Positions 32,898 through 42,630 of a DNA stretch of 64,000 bases are shown here, piece after piece. Each line of letters starts with the position of its first letter. Positions within the stretch are counted from its first letter, which is position 1. This DNA comes from Bacteroidota bacterium. Lineage in GTDB: Bacteria; Bacteroidota; Ignavibacteria; Palsa-1295. The position numbers and the translations under genes were made by a program. The notes beneath the pieces are model-generated. The model had not been told where the DNA came from, searched no databases, and was given only the letters and a program-made list of their open reading frames with translations. The DNA is taken from positions 459,635-523,634 of the forward strand of contig JAFDZW010000001.1 in NCBI GenBank assembly GCA_018266755.1, given 5' to 3'.

Positions 32898-34241
32898 ATG
32901 AAAGAACAACCTATGAAACTACGAACGAGCATTTTGTTCTTTGCCGCGTGTCTGTGTTTGAGCAGCCGTGCATTCGGCCAATCGGGGCCGGACCAACAAC
33001 AGACGACTCCGGCCGCACCTCAAGGCGATAGCACGAGCGGGTGGAAGATCGTCTATACCTACCCATACCTTCCGGCAGGATATACTCTCGGTGGCCTTCA
33101 GTTTCCATCGAAAGATACCGGATATGTCTTCGGCTGGAACGGGGCGAACGCCGTTCTTCTCAGAAGCACGGACCAAGGGTTGACGTGGGATAGTCTACCC
33201 ACGCCATTACCCGGCGACATCGTGTTTGTTAGTTCGCTCGTAGGCTATGCTTGCGCTCACGACCCAAACGACAAGACCGTTTGGAAAACGATAGACGGCG
33301 GCATGAGTTGGCAATCGTTCAATCGCGCTTCAGTTGCTTCCGGCCCAATGACATTCGCATGTGTCGATACAGGAGTAGTGTTTGGGTTTGCGAAGAATGT
33401 CCGTACGTCTGACGGCGGCAAGACATGGAATGAGGTGAATGCAGCTATCGGGCTTGCACCGAATGCAGGATGCTTCGGGGATAAGCTAACTGGGTATGCC
33501 GTCGGAGCAATGACACCGTACCCCGAGCATTTCGACTGGCCGGATGCGGGGTACTGTGAAAAGTCAACCGATGGAGGGCTCACATGGAAACAAGTGTATA
33601 CAGGTATTTCCCACGAAATTTGGTGTTGCAAGGCAATCGGCACAGATCTAATTTTCGTGGGAGGGAATGCTTTTGTTGCTCGATCCACAGATGGCGGAGC
33701 AAACTGGGGGGATCTCAACCAATCGATCGGCCTAGCAGAAGCCATATCCTTCTCCAGTATTCAACACGGGATTGTAGTTGGAACTGATGGCAACAGCCAT
33801 GGGATGATTCTTATGACCAATGACACCGGGCGGACATGGCAACCGTCTTACCTACCGAACGCTCCTGCACTATTTGGTATAGCATGTCTAAATGACAGTG
33901 TTGCTCTCATTTGTGGAGATGGTATTATCTACCGAACGACCACAGGTGGGCTCCCTTCTGGCGTTCAACAACCGCCGACGATCGATCTGGGTGTGCAGGT
34001 CTATCCAAATCCCACCCCCGGAGCCTCTACGATCCAGTACACACTGCCATCGGCGACATCGGTGTCATTCCGATTCACCGATGCGCGAGGGGTCATCGTC
34101 TCCATTACCGCTCCACAACTACAGGATGCCGGGATGCACACACAGATGTTCGACGGTTCACAACTTCCTAACGGCGTCTACTACTTTACCCTGTCCACCA
34201 CACAGGGTATAGCCACTGGTTCGATCACGGTCCAACGATAA
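32898..34241 (+). CDS. Secreted YCF48/BNR-repeat-like protein with T9SS sorting domain
   Basis: 447 residues; translation could also begin at ATG 32913. A signal peptide has core RTSILFFAACLCLSSRAFGQ. The body is a beta-propeller of about six blades, each with an Asp-box-like S/T-x-D-x-G-x-T-W motif: STDQGLTWDSL, TIDGGMSWQSF, TSDGGKTWNEV, STDGGLTWKQV, STDGGANWGDL, TNDTGRTWQPS. The sorting domain VYPNPTPGASTIQYTLPSAT to LPNGVYYFTLSTTQ ends the protein. Propellers of this kind occur in photosystem assembly factors, sialidases and many secreted proteins of Bacteroidota, so enzyme activity should not be assumed. It is 13 bp before the 1744-residue secreted protein gene and likely shares its mRNA. 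Confidence 0.85.
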   Translation: MKEQPMKLRTSILFFAACLCLSSRAFGQSGPDQQQTTPAAPQGDSTSGWKIVYTYPYLPAGYTLGGLQFPSKDTGYVFGWNGANAVLLRSTDQGLTWDSLPTPLPGDIVFVSSLVGYACAHDPNDKTVWKTIDGGMSWQSFNRASVASGPMTFACVDTGVVFGFAKNVRTSDGGKTWNEVNAAIGLAPNAGCFGDKLTGYAVGAMTPYPEHFDWPDAGYCEKSTDGGLTWKQVYTGISHEIWCCKAIGTDLIFVGGNAFVARSTDGGANWGDLNQSIGLAEAISFSSIQHGIVVGTDGNSHGMILMTNDTGRTWQPSYLPNAPALFGIACLNDSVALICGDGIIYRTTTGGLPSGVQQPPTIDLGVQVYPNPTPGASTIQYTLPSATSVSFRFTDARGVIVSITAPQLQDAGMHTQMFDGSQLPNGVYYFTLSTTQGIATGSITVQR

Positions 34242-34254
34242 GGAGAACCTACAC

Positions 34255-37200
34255 ATGAAAACGATCAATCGCGCACTGCGCCTAACGGGAGTATTGTTTA
34301 TTCTGATATCGCGTATCTTCGTTTCGGAATCGTTGGCACAGATCGTCGTTCCGAAAGGATGGGAGGGTAAGCACAATATTCGATTTATGATGTTCATGGG
34401 AGGTAGCGAACAATGGCAGTCCTCCGATACCGCACAGTTACACAAGCAACTCGATTCACTCGGAGTCAACTGGGACGGTGAATGGGGTACTTTCGTCGCA
34501 AACCCGGGGTTCAGTAATAGCATTGCAGGCTCGACAACTGCCGGTGTGAGCACGATAGCCCCAGCACCATGGGATGTTGCCCGATTCAAGCAACTCCCGT
34601 ATTATGCACTTCCGTATCGCATCCCCGACCGATTCTTCACCGGTTTGATGTGGAAATATAACGACGCAAACGGGATCAACCCCGATGCGAGATCATTCAA
34701 TAACACCTACGACTCGAACGACGTCTCGCCCTATAGTCTATACCCGGCGAAGCATGCCTATGTTATTGACACGTTTCATACCGTCCGTTATGGCGGAGTG
34801 GACCAACGCGTCAACTACGGGGACGAAGGAAGAGTGATCCTTGGCATGTCCGATATCCGTGATGCCCATAGTCAGTTCATCGAGTCGAGCAATCGATATT
34901 TTTACCCGATACCCGGCGGATACCGTCGCGTACTCCGACCATACGAGATCCCCGACACGAACACGTTCTTTGACTATGCTCGCGGGTTCTCAGTCACAGC
35001 AGTATTTAATGTTGCGAACAGCATCGACACGGCGATTGCAAATGGACGACCGACGGACAGCCTTCCATTGGTGCGGTTGCAAGTATTGTTCAAGCCAGGG
35101 GCTACCTCTTTCCCGTTGTTTGGGGGGCAGTCAGTATTGCCGATGGTGCCGTACAAGACGTTTGCACAACAAACTAATGCAGGCTGGTGGGTTTTGGTCG
35201 ACACGATGATCACGAAAAGTATTTACAACTCTCTTGACGATGACTGGCGGGTCCAGGATACACTTGCAAATGGTGCACAGGCCCGTTCGTGGACGTTCAA
35301 GCAGTTACATCTTCTGATCAAGAAACTGCCGACGGCACTCCAGTCACTTGCCGATAATGCACAGTTAAACAACGATGATAACTTCCAAAAATTCGGCAAT
35401 GGAGGAACGGATGCTCTCACATCCTATATCCACCCGGATACGTTAGTGGACCTGAAGAACGATTCAACAACTCGGGCACCAATCCTCGAGATTCGACTCC
35501 TTTCGACTTACCGTGATACGGTCCGAGTCCGCTCGCTTGCGTTCGAGGATACGACGGCTGACAAGTTCTACTACCGGAAGATGATCGGGGATACGTCGCA
35601 TTCGCGCGAGCCGAACGGCGCTATAGGTGGATTCGACGATGTGCTCGATTCCACATTGAAGCAGATCGCAGCAGCGGTTTCGCCCCGTCTTTGGGAGTGC
35701 TTCGTTTTCGACCTATGGGCCCCATTCCACCCTTACTCACAACCGGCGTTCGCCCTCATCGATTTTCTCGGCTCGAAGTACCACCTCTATAGTCACATCC
35801 ACGAGCAGGATATGGGGAATTACATCCTTCATTACCGGCGTGAGAGGCTCAGTTATGATGGGAAAGTACCGTCGATGTATGAAAACATCGCCACCCCATG
35901 GTACAACATCGGCGTCTGTCCGGGCGATTATGTCTACTACGGACATACCAACACGATCGCACCCGCGTTAGCGTGGCCGAATACCGCCGATACGACGATG
36001 GGTGTTCTCTATACCCGCCGCACGAGCAGCGACCCATATAAATCGTACCGGGCGTTCGATACCCTGAATAACGGGTTGGACTTCCTCAACTCTACTCTCA
36101 GGCAGTCGACTCTTATCGCTCATTCCCATCCGAAAGGAAAGCAATTCTCGGTCGAGTTTGGTATCCCCGCATGGGGAGAACAGCATATCGCCGACGGGCA
36201 CGTGAAAACACCGGCACTCTATTGGGACTCGGTGGCCCATCAGTGGGTCTTCTTACCGAAGAATGTGGAGTGGCACCAACAGATCATGTTCCCCGAGGCC
36301 ATCTCCGGCTTCACGTATGGAGCTCTTGCGAACGGAATCACTGCGTTCAACGATGCACAGGGGTTCGACAATGCTGGGATGCGAGGAAATGCACCGGGAT
36401 TGTTGTGCCCCGAGAGCTGGCCGTCGAGTCTTGGCGGTAAGTCAACGTTTCGGTGGTCGCACGATTTTAATTTCGGACATGCGCGAGGTAGTAACAACAG
36501 CGACAGTGCGCATGTCGTGTTCATCAACGACACCAACGATGTCAACGGTGGATTCCCTGCGTATTACCTCGGATACTCGAACACATTCCGGACGGTTGCC
36601 CGCATCTTCAGCAGGATCAATTCGGCCTACGATACCCTCGCACGGATGACATGGCTCGGAGCGTATACGAATTTCAAAACCGCTCCTGGCCATAGCACCT
36701 ACTCGACGGCCGACAGCAGCACCGAGGCGAACGCCTTCCTAAAAGTGCTCACAACATCGTCGGTCAAACTCTGGCAACGAGGACGAGGTAAAATATTCAT
36801 CGACTCGGCCGCCATCGACTCGGCGAACCGTACCTTCGTCGAGGTCGGGCTCTTCTTCGACTCCGTCACGACTGTCCGAAAGAACTATGCCGCCATCGTC
36901 GTCAATACGCGCGTCTACCCCTCGATCCGCGACGATGACGACAGCCTGTTCTTTAACAAGGGGTTCGAGGCCAGTAACAAACAAAGCCAACGGGCTCGCT
37001 CGATCTACGGCGATATCGACGTTCGGAAAGTCACCCTGAAGATCGATACGACCATGATGCCGGTCTCGATGCGGAGCCGGTACTATGTTGTGCACGATCT
37101 CTGGCGTAAGGATACGAACTGGCTTGTCATGCCGGACTCGGCATTCTCGGTGTATATCAAACCGGGCGATGCGAAGTTTCTCTACTTCGAGCCGGGAATC

Positions 37201-39489
37201 TCCATCCGTGCCTCAACGGGCGCTGCCACGTCTGGAACCGACTTCGCCTACAATAACGGTCGCCGTGTGGCCGAGCGGATGAAGGGGACGCGTACAATCG
37301 AAACGTACACTCGCGGCGGCAAACTCTACGTTAGTAACGCCTCTCGGGGACTGGCGAGTGCGTCGATTCAGATCGAGTCCGACGGTGATAATATCGCCAC
37401 CGGTGGCGAGACACTCCTCGACAACGGGCCGAACTGCGCCCGCCCCTCTGTCTGTGTGGCTCGTAACGACACGGCGGTCGCACTGGTGTACTGGAAAGAC
37501 AATCAACTCTTTGCTGCATACCAGAGCCATCCCGACAGCGCATGGATAACGAGTTTCGCAGACTTCACCTATAATGCCATCGATACCTCGTCGGGACTGT
37601 GGGAAGTGACTCCGGTACTGACTCCGGCATCGAATAGCCTCTGGATGGTAGCGGCTGGCTTTAACGGGGACTCTGCGGCCGGGAAACTCCCCGGTATCGT
37701 TGGAGCCCGATTCAAACTCGATACCGTAGGAGGCGTAACGCAGGTCGTCTGGCTCAACGATCCGTTTACCTATCTCTTTCAGGACGGCGTGAAGGACACG
37801 ACGGACTTCCTCAAATCGGAGTACCCGACCGTCGCGTCACGCCCGATTGACGACAGTTTGTGGCCGATTCGTCTCGCATGGCAGAAGGCCGGGAATATCC
37901 TCTACCGCCGGATCAAGTGGAGTATCGACTCGATTCCTCCGGTACTCGATGGGTGGACGATCATTTCCAAGGGGCTGCCGAGCTACTGCACGAATCAGCA
38001 CCCGAGTATCGCCACTATCGGGTATGAAAACAATACACCGACAGCATGGAAGAATGGGATGCCTACTCCGGTGCCGTCGAACATATCAATCAACGACTAC
38101 GTCACGTGGGAGTCGCAGATTAATAACACGCCCAGATACTCCTCGAATGGGAAGGCGTTTCCAGTACTTAAAACACGAACGCAGCCGATCAACACCACGA
38201 AGGGTTCATGGGCGCGGAGTTTCCTGGTGTTCAAACCCGATACCACTTCGACCGGCAATCGCTATCCGATCGTCACGGCCGAGAACCGGGCATTCGCTGC
38301 GAGCGATCTCATGGTTATCGGGCATCCGAGAGGCGTAATGATCACTCCCTTTCTTAACCACGATTATGTCCGGGTGATGTGGCAGAACCCCTCGTCGCAC
38401 CGTTTGGACCTCGCATCGTGGCTCTGGGGATGGACACGCGGCGGACTTAAGGAGCGGGGACTCGCCCCGTCGCTTGCGCTATCGACCGATAGTATTTCTC
38501 ACCGAACGCATACATCGAGCGTCCCGCGTTCGATCGTGTTTGTTGGCGAGCAATCGTCCGGCTCCGATAAACAGCTTCGCATCACCAACGGATGGGTGCC
38601 ATACATCGAAGTGACTGCCCCGATGGTATCTCGGTTGCAATTCTCGATTGACAGTACGGGGGCATCCTCGTGTGCGTCGATCAAAAGCAGCATCGTCGGT
38701 GTCGTGCCGGCCGTGACGGTACAGAAGTCCGGCGGTCCGGCCCTCGCTCGTTCGTGGGCGCAGATCGACCTGACCGATCCGACGATCCTCGACGAGAGCT
38801 GGCCGACCACCGCCCCGAATCCTATCGAGGTCTATTCCGATACGTTCTCCGTTCAGAGCGGCGACAGCATCCTCGTGCCAAGACGCTACGACCTCAACGA
38901 CGTAACGGTGATTCGGAACTCGCTCGCGAGTGGAACGGATACGCTCTCGCTCGATCTGGTTCTGCGGAGCTTCCGCGATTCGTCGGTCATCGGGACGGTG
39001 GAACATGCATGGATCACCAAGACGGCGATCAACTTCCCCGGCTACGGACTCGATACGAGCTCGACGCGGTATCAGTACACCGGCTCGGCCGACAGTGCAT
39101 TTATTACACTCGAGGTCAAACGGTCGCAGACCGATAGTCTCGTACACGCCTACATCGAGTACGAAGATAACGACTCGCTGCCGTTGACATCGTACAAGCG
39201 TCCGTCGAGTCCGCCGTCGGTCGCTCCGGCTGAACCGCTCGGTGTCTCCATCGTCCCGAATCCGCTTTCGCTTACTGCTGCAGTAAACATTACACTCCCG
39301 GTCGAAGCGGTGACGACGGTCGAACTCTACGATATCGGTGGGAAGCGGATGCAGGTGCTCTACTCCGACGTTGCAAACGGCGAGTTGCGCCTGACGCTTG
39401 ACGGACGCGAGCTACCGAGCGGGACGTATTTACTGCGAGTACAAAGCGGCAATGCAGTTGTCACACGGAAGGTTGAACTGATGAAATAA
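34255..39489 (+). CDS. Giant (1744-residue) T9SS secreted protein related to the one at 18132-24299
   Basis: ATG 34255 has an AAGGAG ribosome-binding site. A signal peptide (TGVLFILISRIFVSESLAQ) and a type A sorting domain (IVPNPLSLTAAVNITLP, VELYDIGGKRMQVLYSD, LPSGTYLLRVQSGN) frame the protein. In the N-half, FPEAISGFTYGALANGITAF near residue 680 parallels the TLAEGAKGIVWNTF region of the 2055-residue protein. Near residue 1000 the motif TDFAYNNGRRVAERMKG parallels FGMAYNNGHRVAEIV there. Propeller-like blades follow (RPSVCVARNDTAVALVYW, HPSIATIGYENN). The shared order shows they are distant paralogues. The organism thus carries at least two such surface giants, both in the accessory region. 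The carbohydrate-active or adhesive role is inferred only. Confidence 0.86.
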   Translation: MKTINRALRLTGVLFILISRIFVSESLAQIVVPKGWEGKHNIRFMMFMGGSEQWQSSDTAQLHKQLDSLGVNWDGEWGTFVANPGFSNSIAGSTTAGVSTIAPAPWDVARFKQLPYYALPYRIPDRFFTGLMWKYNDANGINPDARSFNNTYDSNDVSPYSLYPAKHAYVIDTFHTVRYGGVDQRVNYGDEGRVILGMSDIRDAHSQFIESSNRYFYPIPGGYRRVLRPYEIPDTNTFFDYARGFSVTAVFNVANSIDTAIANGRPTDSLPLVRLQVLFKPGATSFPLFGGQSVLPMVPYKTFAQQTNAGWWVLVDTMITKSIYNSLDDDWRVQDTLANGAQARSWTFKQLHLLIKKLPTALQSLADNAQLNNDDNFQKFGNGGTDALTSYIHPDTLVDLKNDSTTRAPILEIRLLSTYRDTVRVRSLAFEDTTADKFYYRKMIGDTSHSREPNGAIGGFDDVLDSTLKQIAAAVSPRLWECFVFDLWAPFHPYSQPAFALIDFLGSKYHLYSHIHEQDMGNYILHYRRERLSYDGKVPSMYENIATPWYNIGVCPGDYVYYGHTNTIAPALAWPNTADTTMGVLYTRRTSSDPYKSYRAFDTLNNGLDFLNSTLRQSTLIAHSHPKGKQFSVEFGIPAWGEQHIADGHVKTPALYWDSVAHQWVFLPKNVEWHQQIMFPEAISGFTYGALANGITAFNDAQGFDNAGMRGNAPGLLCPESWPSSLGGKSTFRWSHDFNFGHARGSNNSDSAHVVFINDTNDVNGGFPAYYLGYSNTFRTVARIFSRINSAYDTLARMTWLGAYTNFKTAPGHSTYSTADSSTEANAFLKVLTTSSVKLWQRGRGKIFIDSAAIDSANRTFVEVGLFFDSVTTVRKNYAAIVVNTRVYPSIRDDDDSLFFNKGFEASNKQSQRARSIYGDIDVRKVTLKIDTTMMPVSMRSRYYVVHDLWRKDTNWLVMPDSAFSVYIKPGDAKFLYFEPGISIRASTGAATSGTDFAYNNGRRVAERMKGTRTIETYTRGGKLYVSNASRGLASASIQIESDGDNIATGGETLLDNGPNCARPSVCVARNDTAVALVYWKDNQLFAAYQSHPDSAWITSFADFTYNAIDTSSGLWEVTPVLTPASNSLWMVAAGFNGDSAAGKLPGIVGARFKLDTVGGVTQVVWLNDPFTYLFQDGVKDTTDFLKSEYPTVASRPIDDSLWPIRLAWQKAGNILYRRIKWSIDSIPPVLDGWTIISKGLPSYCTNQHPSIATIGYENNTPTAWKNGMPTPVPSNISINDYVTWESQINNTPRYSSNGKAFPVLKTRTQPINTTKGSWARSFLVFKPDTTSTGNRYPIVTAENRAFAASDLMVIGHPRGVMITPFLNHDYVRVMWQNPSSHRLDLASWLWGWTRGGLKERGLAPSLALSTDSISHRTHTSSVPRSIVFVGEQSSGSDKQLRITNGWVPYIEVTAPMVSRLQFSIDSTGASSCASIKSSIVGVVPAVTVQKSGGPALARSWAQIDLTDPTILDESWPTTAPNPIEVYSDTFSVQSGDSILVPRRYDLNDVTVIRNSLASGTDTLSLDLVLRSFRDSSVIGTVEHAWITKTAINFPGYGLDTSSTRYQYTGSADSAFITLEVKRSQTDSLVHAYIEYEDNDSLPLTSYKRPSSPPSVAPAEPLGVSIVPNPLSLTAAVNITLPVEAVTTVELYDIGGKRMQVLYSDVANGELRLTLDGRELPSGTYLLRVQSGNAVVTRKVELMK

Positions 39490-39513
39490 GCCGTTCGGCA
39501 TCCGACAAAGGAG

Positions 39514-39547
39514 GAGGCCGGGACGGAGTTGATGCGTCCCGGCCTTT
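39514..39547 (+). terminator. Hairpin terminator after the giant secreted-protein gene
   Basis: AGGCCGGGACG and CGTCCCGGCCT form an 11-bp stem with a 9-base loop, followed by TTGCATTT. It lies 25 bp after the stop codon of the 1744-residue protein and separates it from the next operon. Confidence 0.75.
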
Positions 39548-39560
39548 GCATTTATACCAG

Positions 39561-39590
39561 TTGTAAAGCGTATATTTATACTTAGATTTG
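39561..39590 (+). promoter_or_regulatory. Bacteroidota-type promoter of the TerB/BrxD/helicase operon
   Basis: TTG (39561-39563), 19 bases, then TAGATTTG (39583-39590) matches the -33 TTTG / -7 TAnnTTTG consensus with the ideal spacing. Transcription would begin about 39597, leaving a short leader before ATG 39640. Confidence 0.65.
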
Positions 39591-39639
39591 GTGCGATGCG
39601 AACTCGTTTTGTCAAAATAATGAAATCGTTCAACTACAA

Positions 39640-42630
39640 ATGAAGCAAACACCCACCGATACAGGCTCTGCAATTTATGCGCTTTTGTGGTTCTTGGCAT
39701 TGGTCTACGTTGGCTGGAAGTTTCTCTATTACGTTGCCGTCGGAAAGAAGAGAGGAGAAACGATCTTTGGAACAAAAGATAGAAAATCGGACACGTTGAT
39801 AAAGCAGTCTGTCCAAAGCTCAAGTACAGCCAAAGGAAGCAATCAGATAAGCAGCCCTCCAAATCCCATAAGCGTGCCCACTGAATCAATATTGTCGGAT
39901 ACTGTAAACTCAGTGTCGGCTATTTCGATTTCAACCACCGTGGTCCGATCCAGCAATAGAATTACTTACGATGTACCTCACCCTGTCCTAAACTCGGAAG
40001 CCATGTTGGTTGAAGATAAGGAGGGTACTCAGGAAGAAGTAAATAACAACAACAAATCATCTATGTCACGAGAGTTGGAACAGCCGGGCTCTGAGTCTAA
40101 TCGGTTGTATACAGATGGCTATACTTCAAGTGTTATGGGGAAACCAAAAGCATCTGAGGAGATTCTTCCTGAAGGGATACAAACCGACAAGGAAACGATA
40201 AATCAAGACTTTATCTCTCCGATCATTCTACATCCGAGCGATGAGATACCTACAGAATATGAATCGGCCCGGTCGGCGGAAGAAGAGCATTTGGGATATG
40301 AGAATTTAATAGAGCCACACAGAATTGAGAACCCAAAGGATTTGACAGAACCCGTCAACTTGAATCTGGATGTTTTGTCACCACATCCTGCTACAGAGAG
40401 TAATGCGTCGGTCTCTGGAGACGTTCCTCCGACAGTGTTGAAACAAAATGATACTTCAGATCAACCATATTCCATTCGAGCACCATACAATGGTGAGGAG
40501 GTCAACAGCTCGTTACGAGTCTCCTCGGCAACTGATACGGGTGTGAAGTGGATGGGCAAAAAAACAAAATTTACTATTGGCGAATTTACTATTCATGATG
40601 GGATGGTATACTTCGGTAAATTGTATACCTCTCTTTCATACAACGAGCGTGAGCCAAGTCTTATTGATCCGACTCTTCCGATTGGCAATTATCGTGGCGA
40701 TCAAACTTCTTATTCCTCTCACTATTTTTCTTCGTACGATCATCTCTCGCCATTTCAACGGAAAGTCTACCTCAATTGGCTGGCGGAAGGTCGTCCCCTG
40801 AAGAAGTCATTTGATGTCTCCTATGTAAAATTGTTTGTTAATGGGTTAGAAAGAAGAGTGCTCAATGACTTAAGAGGAGAGGAATATGCTCTTGAAGAAG
40901 CAGCCCATATCTACACCGAGCTGAAACGTCTCTATAAATCATACGAAGAGGTCTGGCCTATCAACGATACGTTACGAAAACTTATAGAAGTAACAAACCT
41001 TATTTATGAGATCGAGCCATTTCAATTGCCATCCCAAAAAAGTTATGTTGATTACCAACTGCCTCTTGCGTTAAGGTTGCAGCTTGGCTGGCAAGTAAGA
41101 AATCGTACTCCTATCCCTTCTAACCTTGCATTGCTATGGGTAGCATATAACCCAAATTATTATACAAGGACCCCGTTCGAAAGGTGTAGAGCTGAATTCG
41201 AGGTGCTGTTTTCTGAACGGTATTCAGCAAGGTTCGGAGAAGGAATAAAAATACCCAAATCGCGTCTGAAAGGGCTCTCTGTCCAATACAATTGTGTCAA
41301 TTCTTCACTACGAGGAGTAAGAAAAGTCAATGTAACTGGAACCCCTGATGTAAGCGAAGAGAAGGAAAAATATGGGCTAATCAAAACACTGTTTGATGAG
41401 TGTACAGACGCGCTAAACCCCTATAGTCGCTATCTCGGAAGGTTGAAGGATCAGTCGGCATCAATACTCGGGTATGCTCTATTACCCGACGAATTATTTG
41501 CGGCAATTACTAACAAGACTGTCAAAGATGTGGTAGCATGGTGTAGGACGCAAAGTCATAATGCGGAAGGTGGGGTCATACTGAAAGACGACTTACTCAG
41601 GCAAATGAAGCTATCTTCACGCCGGAAGTTTTCGCCGAAGGATCTCACTGGGATCACCGAACTCTTAAGGAAGGCTGGCATAGGGATTGAACCGGACTAT
41701 CGATTCAATCCATACAAAATCGAGCGTCTGAAGCACTTCGTATTATTTTCTCTTGAGTCATCTGCGGAAAATACAGCTTCCGAACCATACAAGATTGCTA
41801 TGCTTTTCCTACAATTAGCAGTCGGCGTAAGCAGTAGTAATCGATCACTTCATACGGGCGAAAGGCAACATTTACTTGAGTGGGTAGCTTCGTTACATGA
41901 TCTTTCCAAGACAGAAAAGGAGCGATTGCGACACTACACTGAATGGCTCTCCATTGAGCTGCCAGATATTTCGCAATTGAAGAAGCGGCTTCAGAGTCTT
42001 AGTGCGGAACAAACCGATTCCATGATGTGGATTTTGATTGAAGCGGCTACCGTAGATGGGGCAATCGAACCCGCTGAAATCAAAATGCTCCAAAAGGTCT
42101 ACACATGGGTGAATAAGGACCCGGAAAACATCTACTCAGATATTACCAAGCTTCAGAGTGACGAGATAGCTCTTGATCGTCATGGATTAACCTCAGCCAA
42201 ACCAACACTGTCTGGCACTACTGGGACAACCATGCTCCCCGGAACGGAGAAGGAGCTGAAGCTCGACAGGAATAAAATACAGAGAAAAATAGACGAAACG
42301 AAACAGGTTAAGAGTTTGCTCATGGACGTATTTGATGACGTTGATGAAATAGAAGCAGTGCCAGTAACAACAAAAAAACACAGTTCACGAAAAGTAATAC
42401 CGGGCCTTGACCAAAAGCATAGTCAACTGGTATATACACTACCAGAAGTAGACAAGATTAGTCGAGAAGAATTTGAGGAATTATGTGAGAATGAAGGCTT
42501 GTTTGCGGATGGAGCAATGGAACTCATAAATGATGCTTCCTTCATCATTGCTGAACAGCCACTAATAGATGATGACGGTGATCTGATTCTTATCAATCAA
42601 ACTTTATTACAACAATTACGCCAGTCATGA
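39640..42630 (+). CDS. Membrane-anchored TerB_N/TerB/TerB_C protein
   Basis: 996 residues. One N-terminal transmembrane helix (IYALLWFLALVYVGWKFLYY, about 12-33) is followed by about 270 residues of low-complexity, Ser/Glu-rich linker. A TerB_N domain covers about 300-500: its diagnostic segment reads LSPFQRKVYLNWLAEGRPL, then YVKLFVNGLERRVLNDL. A TerB-like helical acidic motif lies at about 790-825 (MMWILIEAATVDGAIEPAEI), and a TerB_C domain ends the protein (EFEELCENEGLFADGAMELI). TerB-type domains occur in tellurite-resistance-linked stress and defence neighbourhoods and may bind metal at the membrane. The stop codon overlaps the next start (ATGA). With the following ATPase and helicase it forms a three-gene system; its function is not proven. 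Confidence 0.82.
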   Translation: MKQTPTDTGSAIYALLWFLALVYVGWKFLYYVAVGKKRGETIFGTKDRKSDTLIKQSVQSSSTAKGSNQISSPPNPISVPTESILSDTVNSVSAISISTTVVRSSNRITYDVPHPVLNSEAMLVEDKEGTQEEVNNNNKSSMSRELEQPGSESNRLYTDGYTSSVMGKPKASEEILPEGIQTDKETINQDFISPIILHPSDEIPTEYESARSAEEEHLGYENLIEPHRIENPKDLTEPVNLNLDVLSPHPATESNASVSGDVPPTVLKQNDTSDQPYSIRAPYNGEEVNSSLRVSSATDTGVKWMGKKTKFTIGEFTIHDGMVYFGKLYTSLSYNEREPSLIDPTLPIGNYRGDQTSYSSHYFSSYDHLSPFQRKVYLNWLAEGRPLKKSFDVSYVKLFVNGLERRVLNDLRGEEYALEEAAHIYTELKRLYKSYEEVWPINDTLRKLIEVTNLIYEIEPFQLPSQKSYVDYQLPLALRLQLGWQVRNRTPIPSNLALLWVAYNPNYYTRTPFERCRAEFEVLFSERYSARFGEGIKIPKSRLKGLSVQYNCVNSSLRGVRKVNVTGTPDVSEEKEKYGLIKTLFDECTDALNPYSRYLGRLKDQSASILGYALLPDELFAAITNKTVKDVVAWCRTQSHNAEGGVILKDDLLRQMKLSSRRKFSPKDLTGITELLRKAGIGIEPDYRFNPYKIERLKHFVLFSLESSAENTASEPYKIAMLFLQLAVGVSSSNRSLHTGERQHLLEWVASLHDLSKTEKERLRHYTEWLSIELPDISQLKKRLQSLSAEQTDSMMWILIEAATVDGAIEPAEIKMLQKVYTWVNKDPENIYSDITKLQSDEIALDRHGLTSAKPTLSGTTGTTMLPGTEKELKLDRNKIQRKIDETKQVKSLLMDVFDDVDEIEAVPVTTKKHSSRKVIPGLDQKHSQLVYTLPEVDKISREEFEELCENEGLFADGAMELINDASFIIAEQPLIDDDGDLILINQTLLQQLRQS

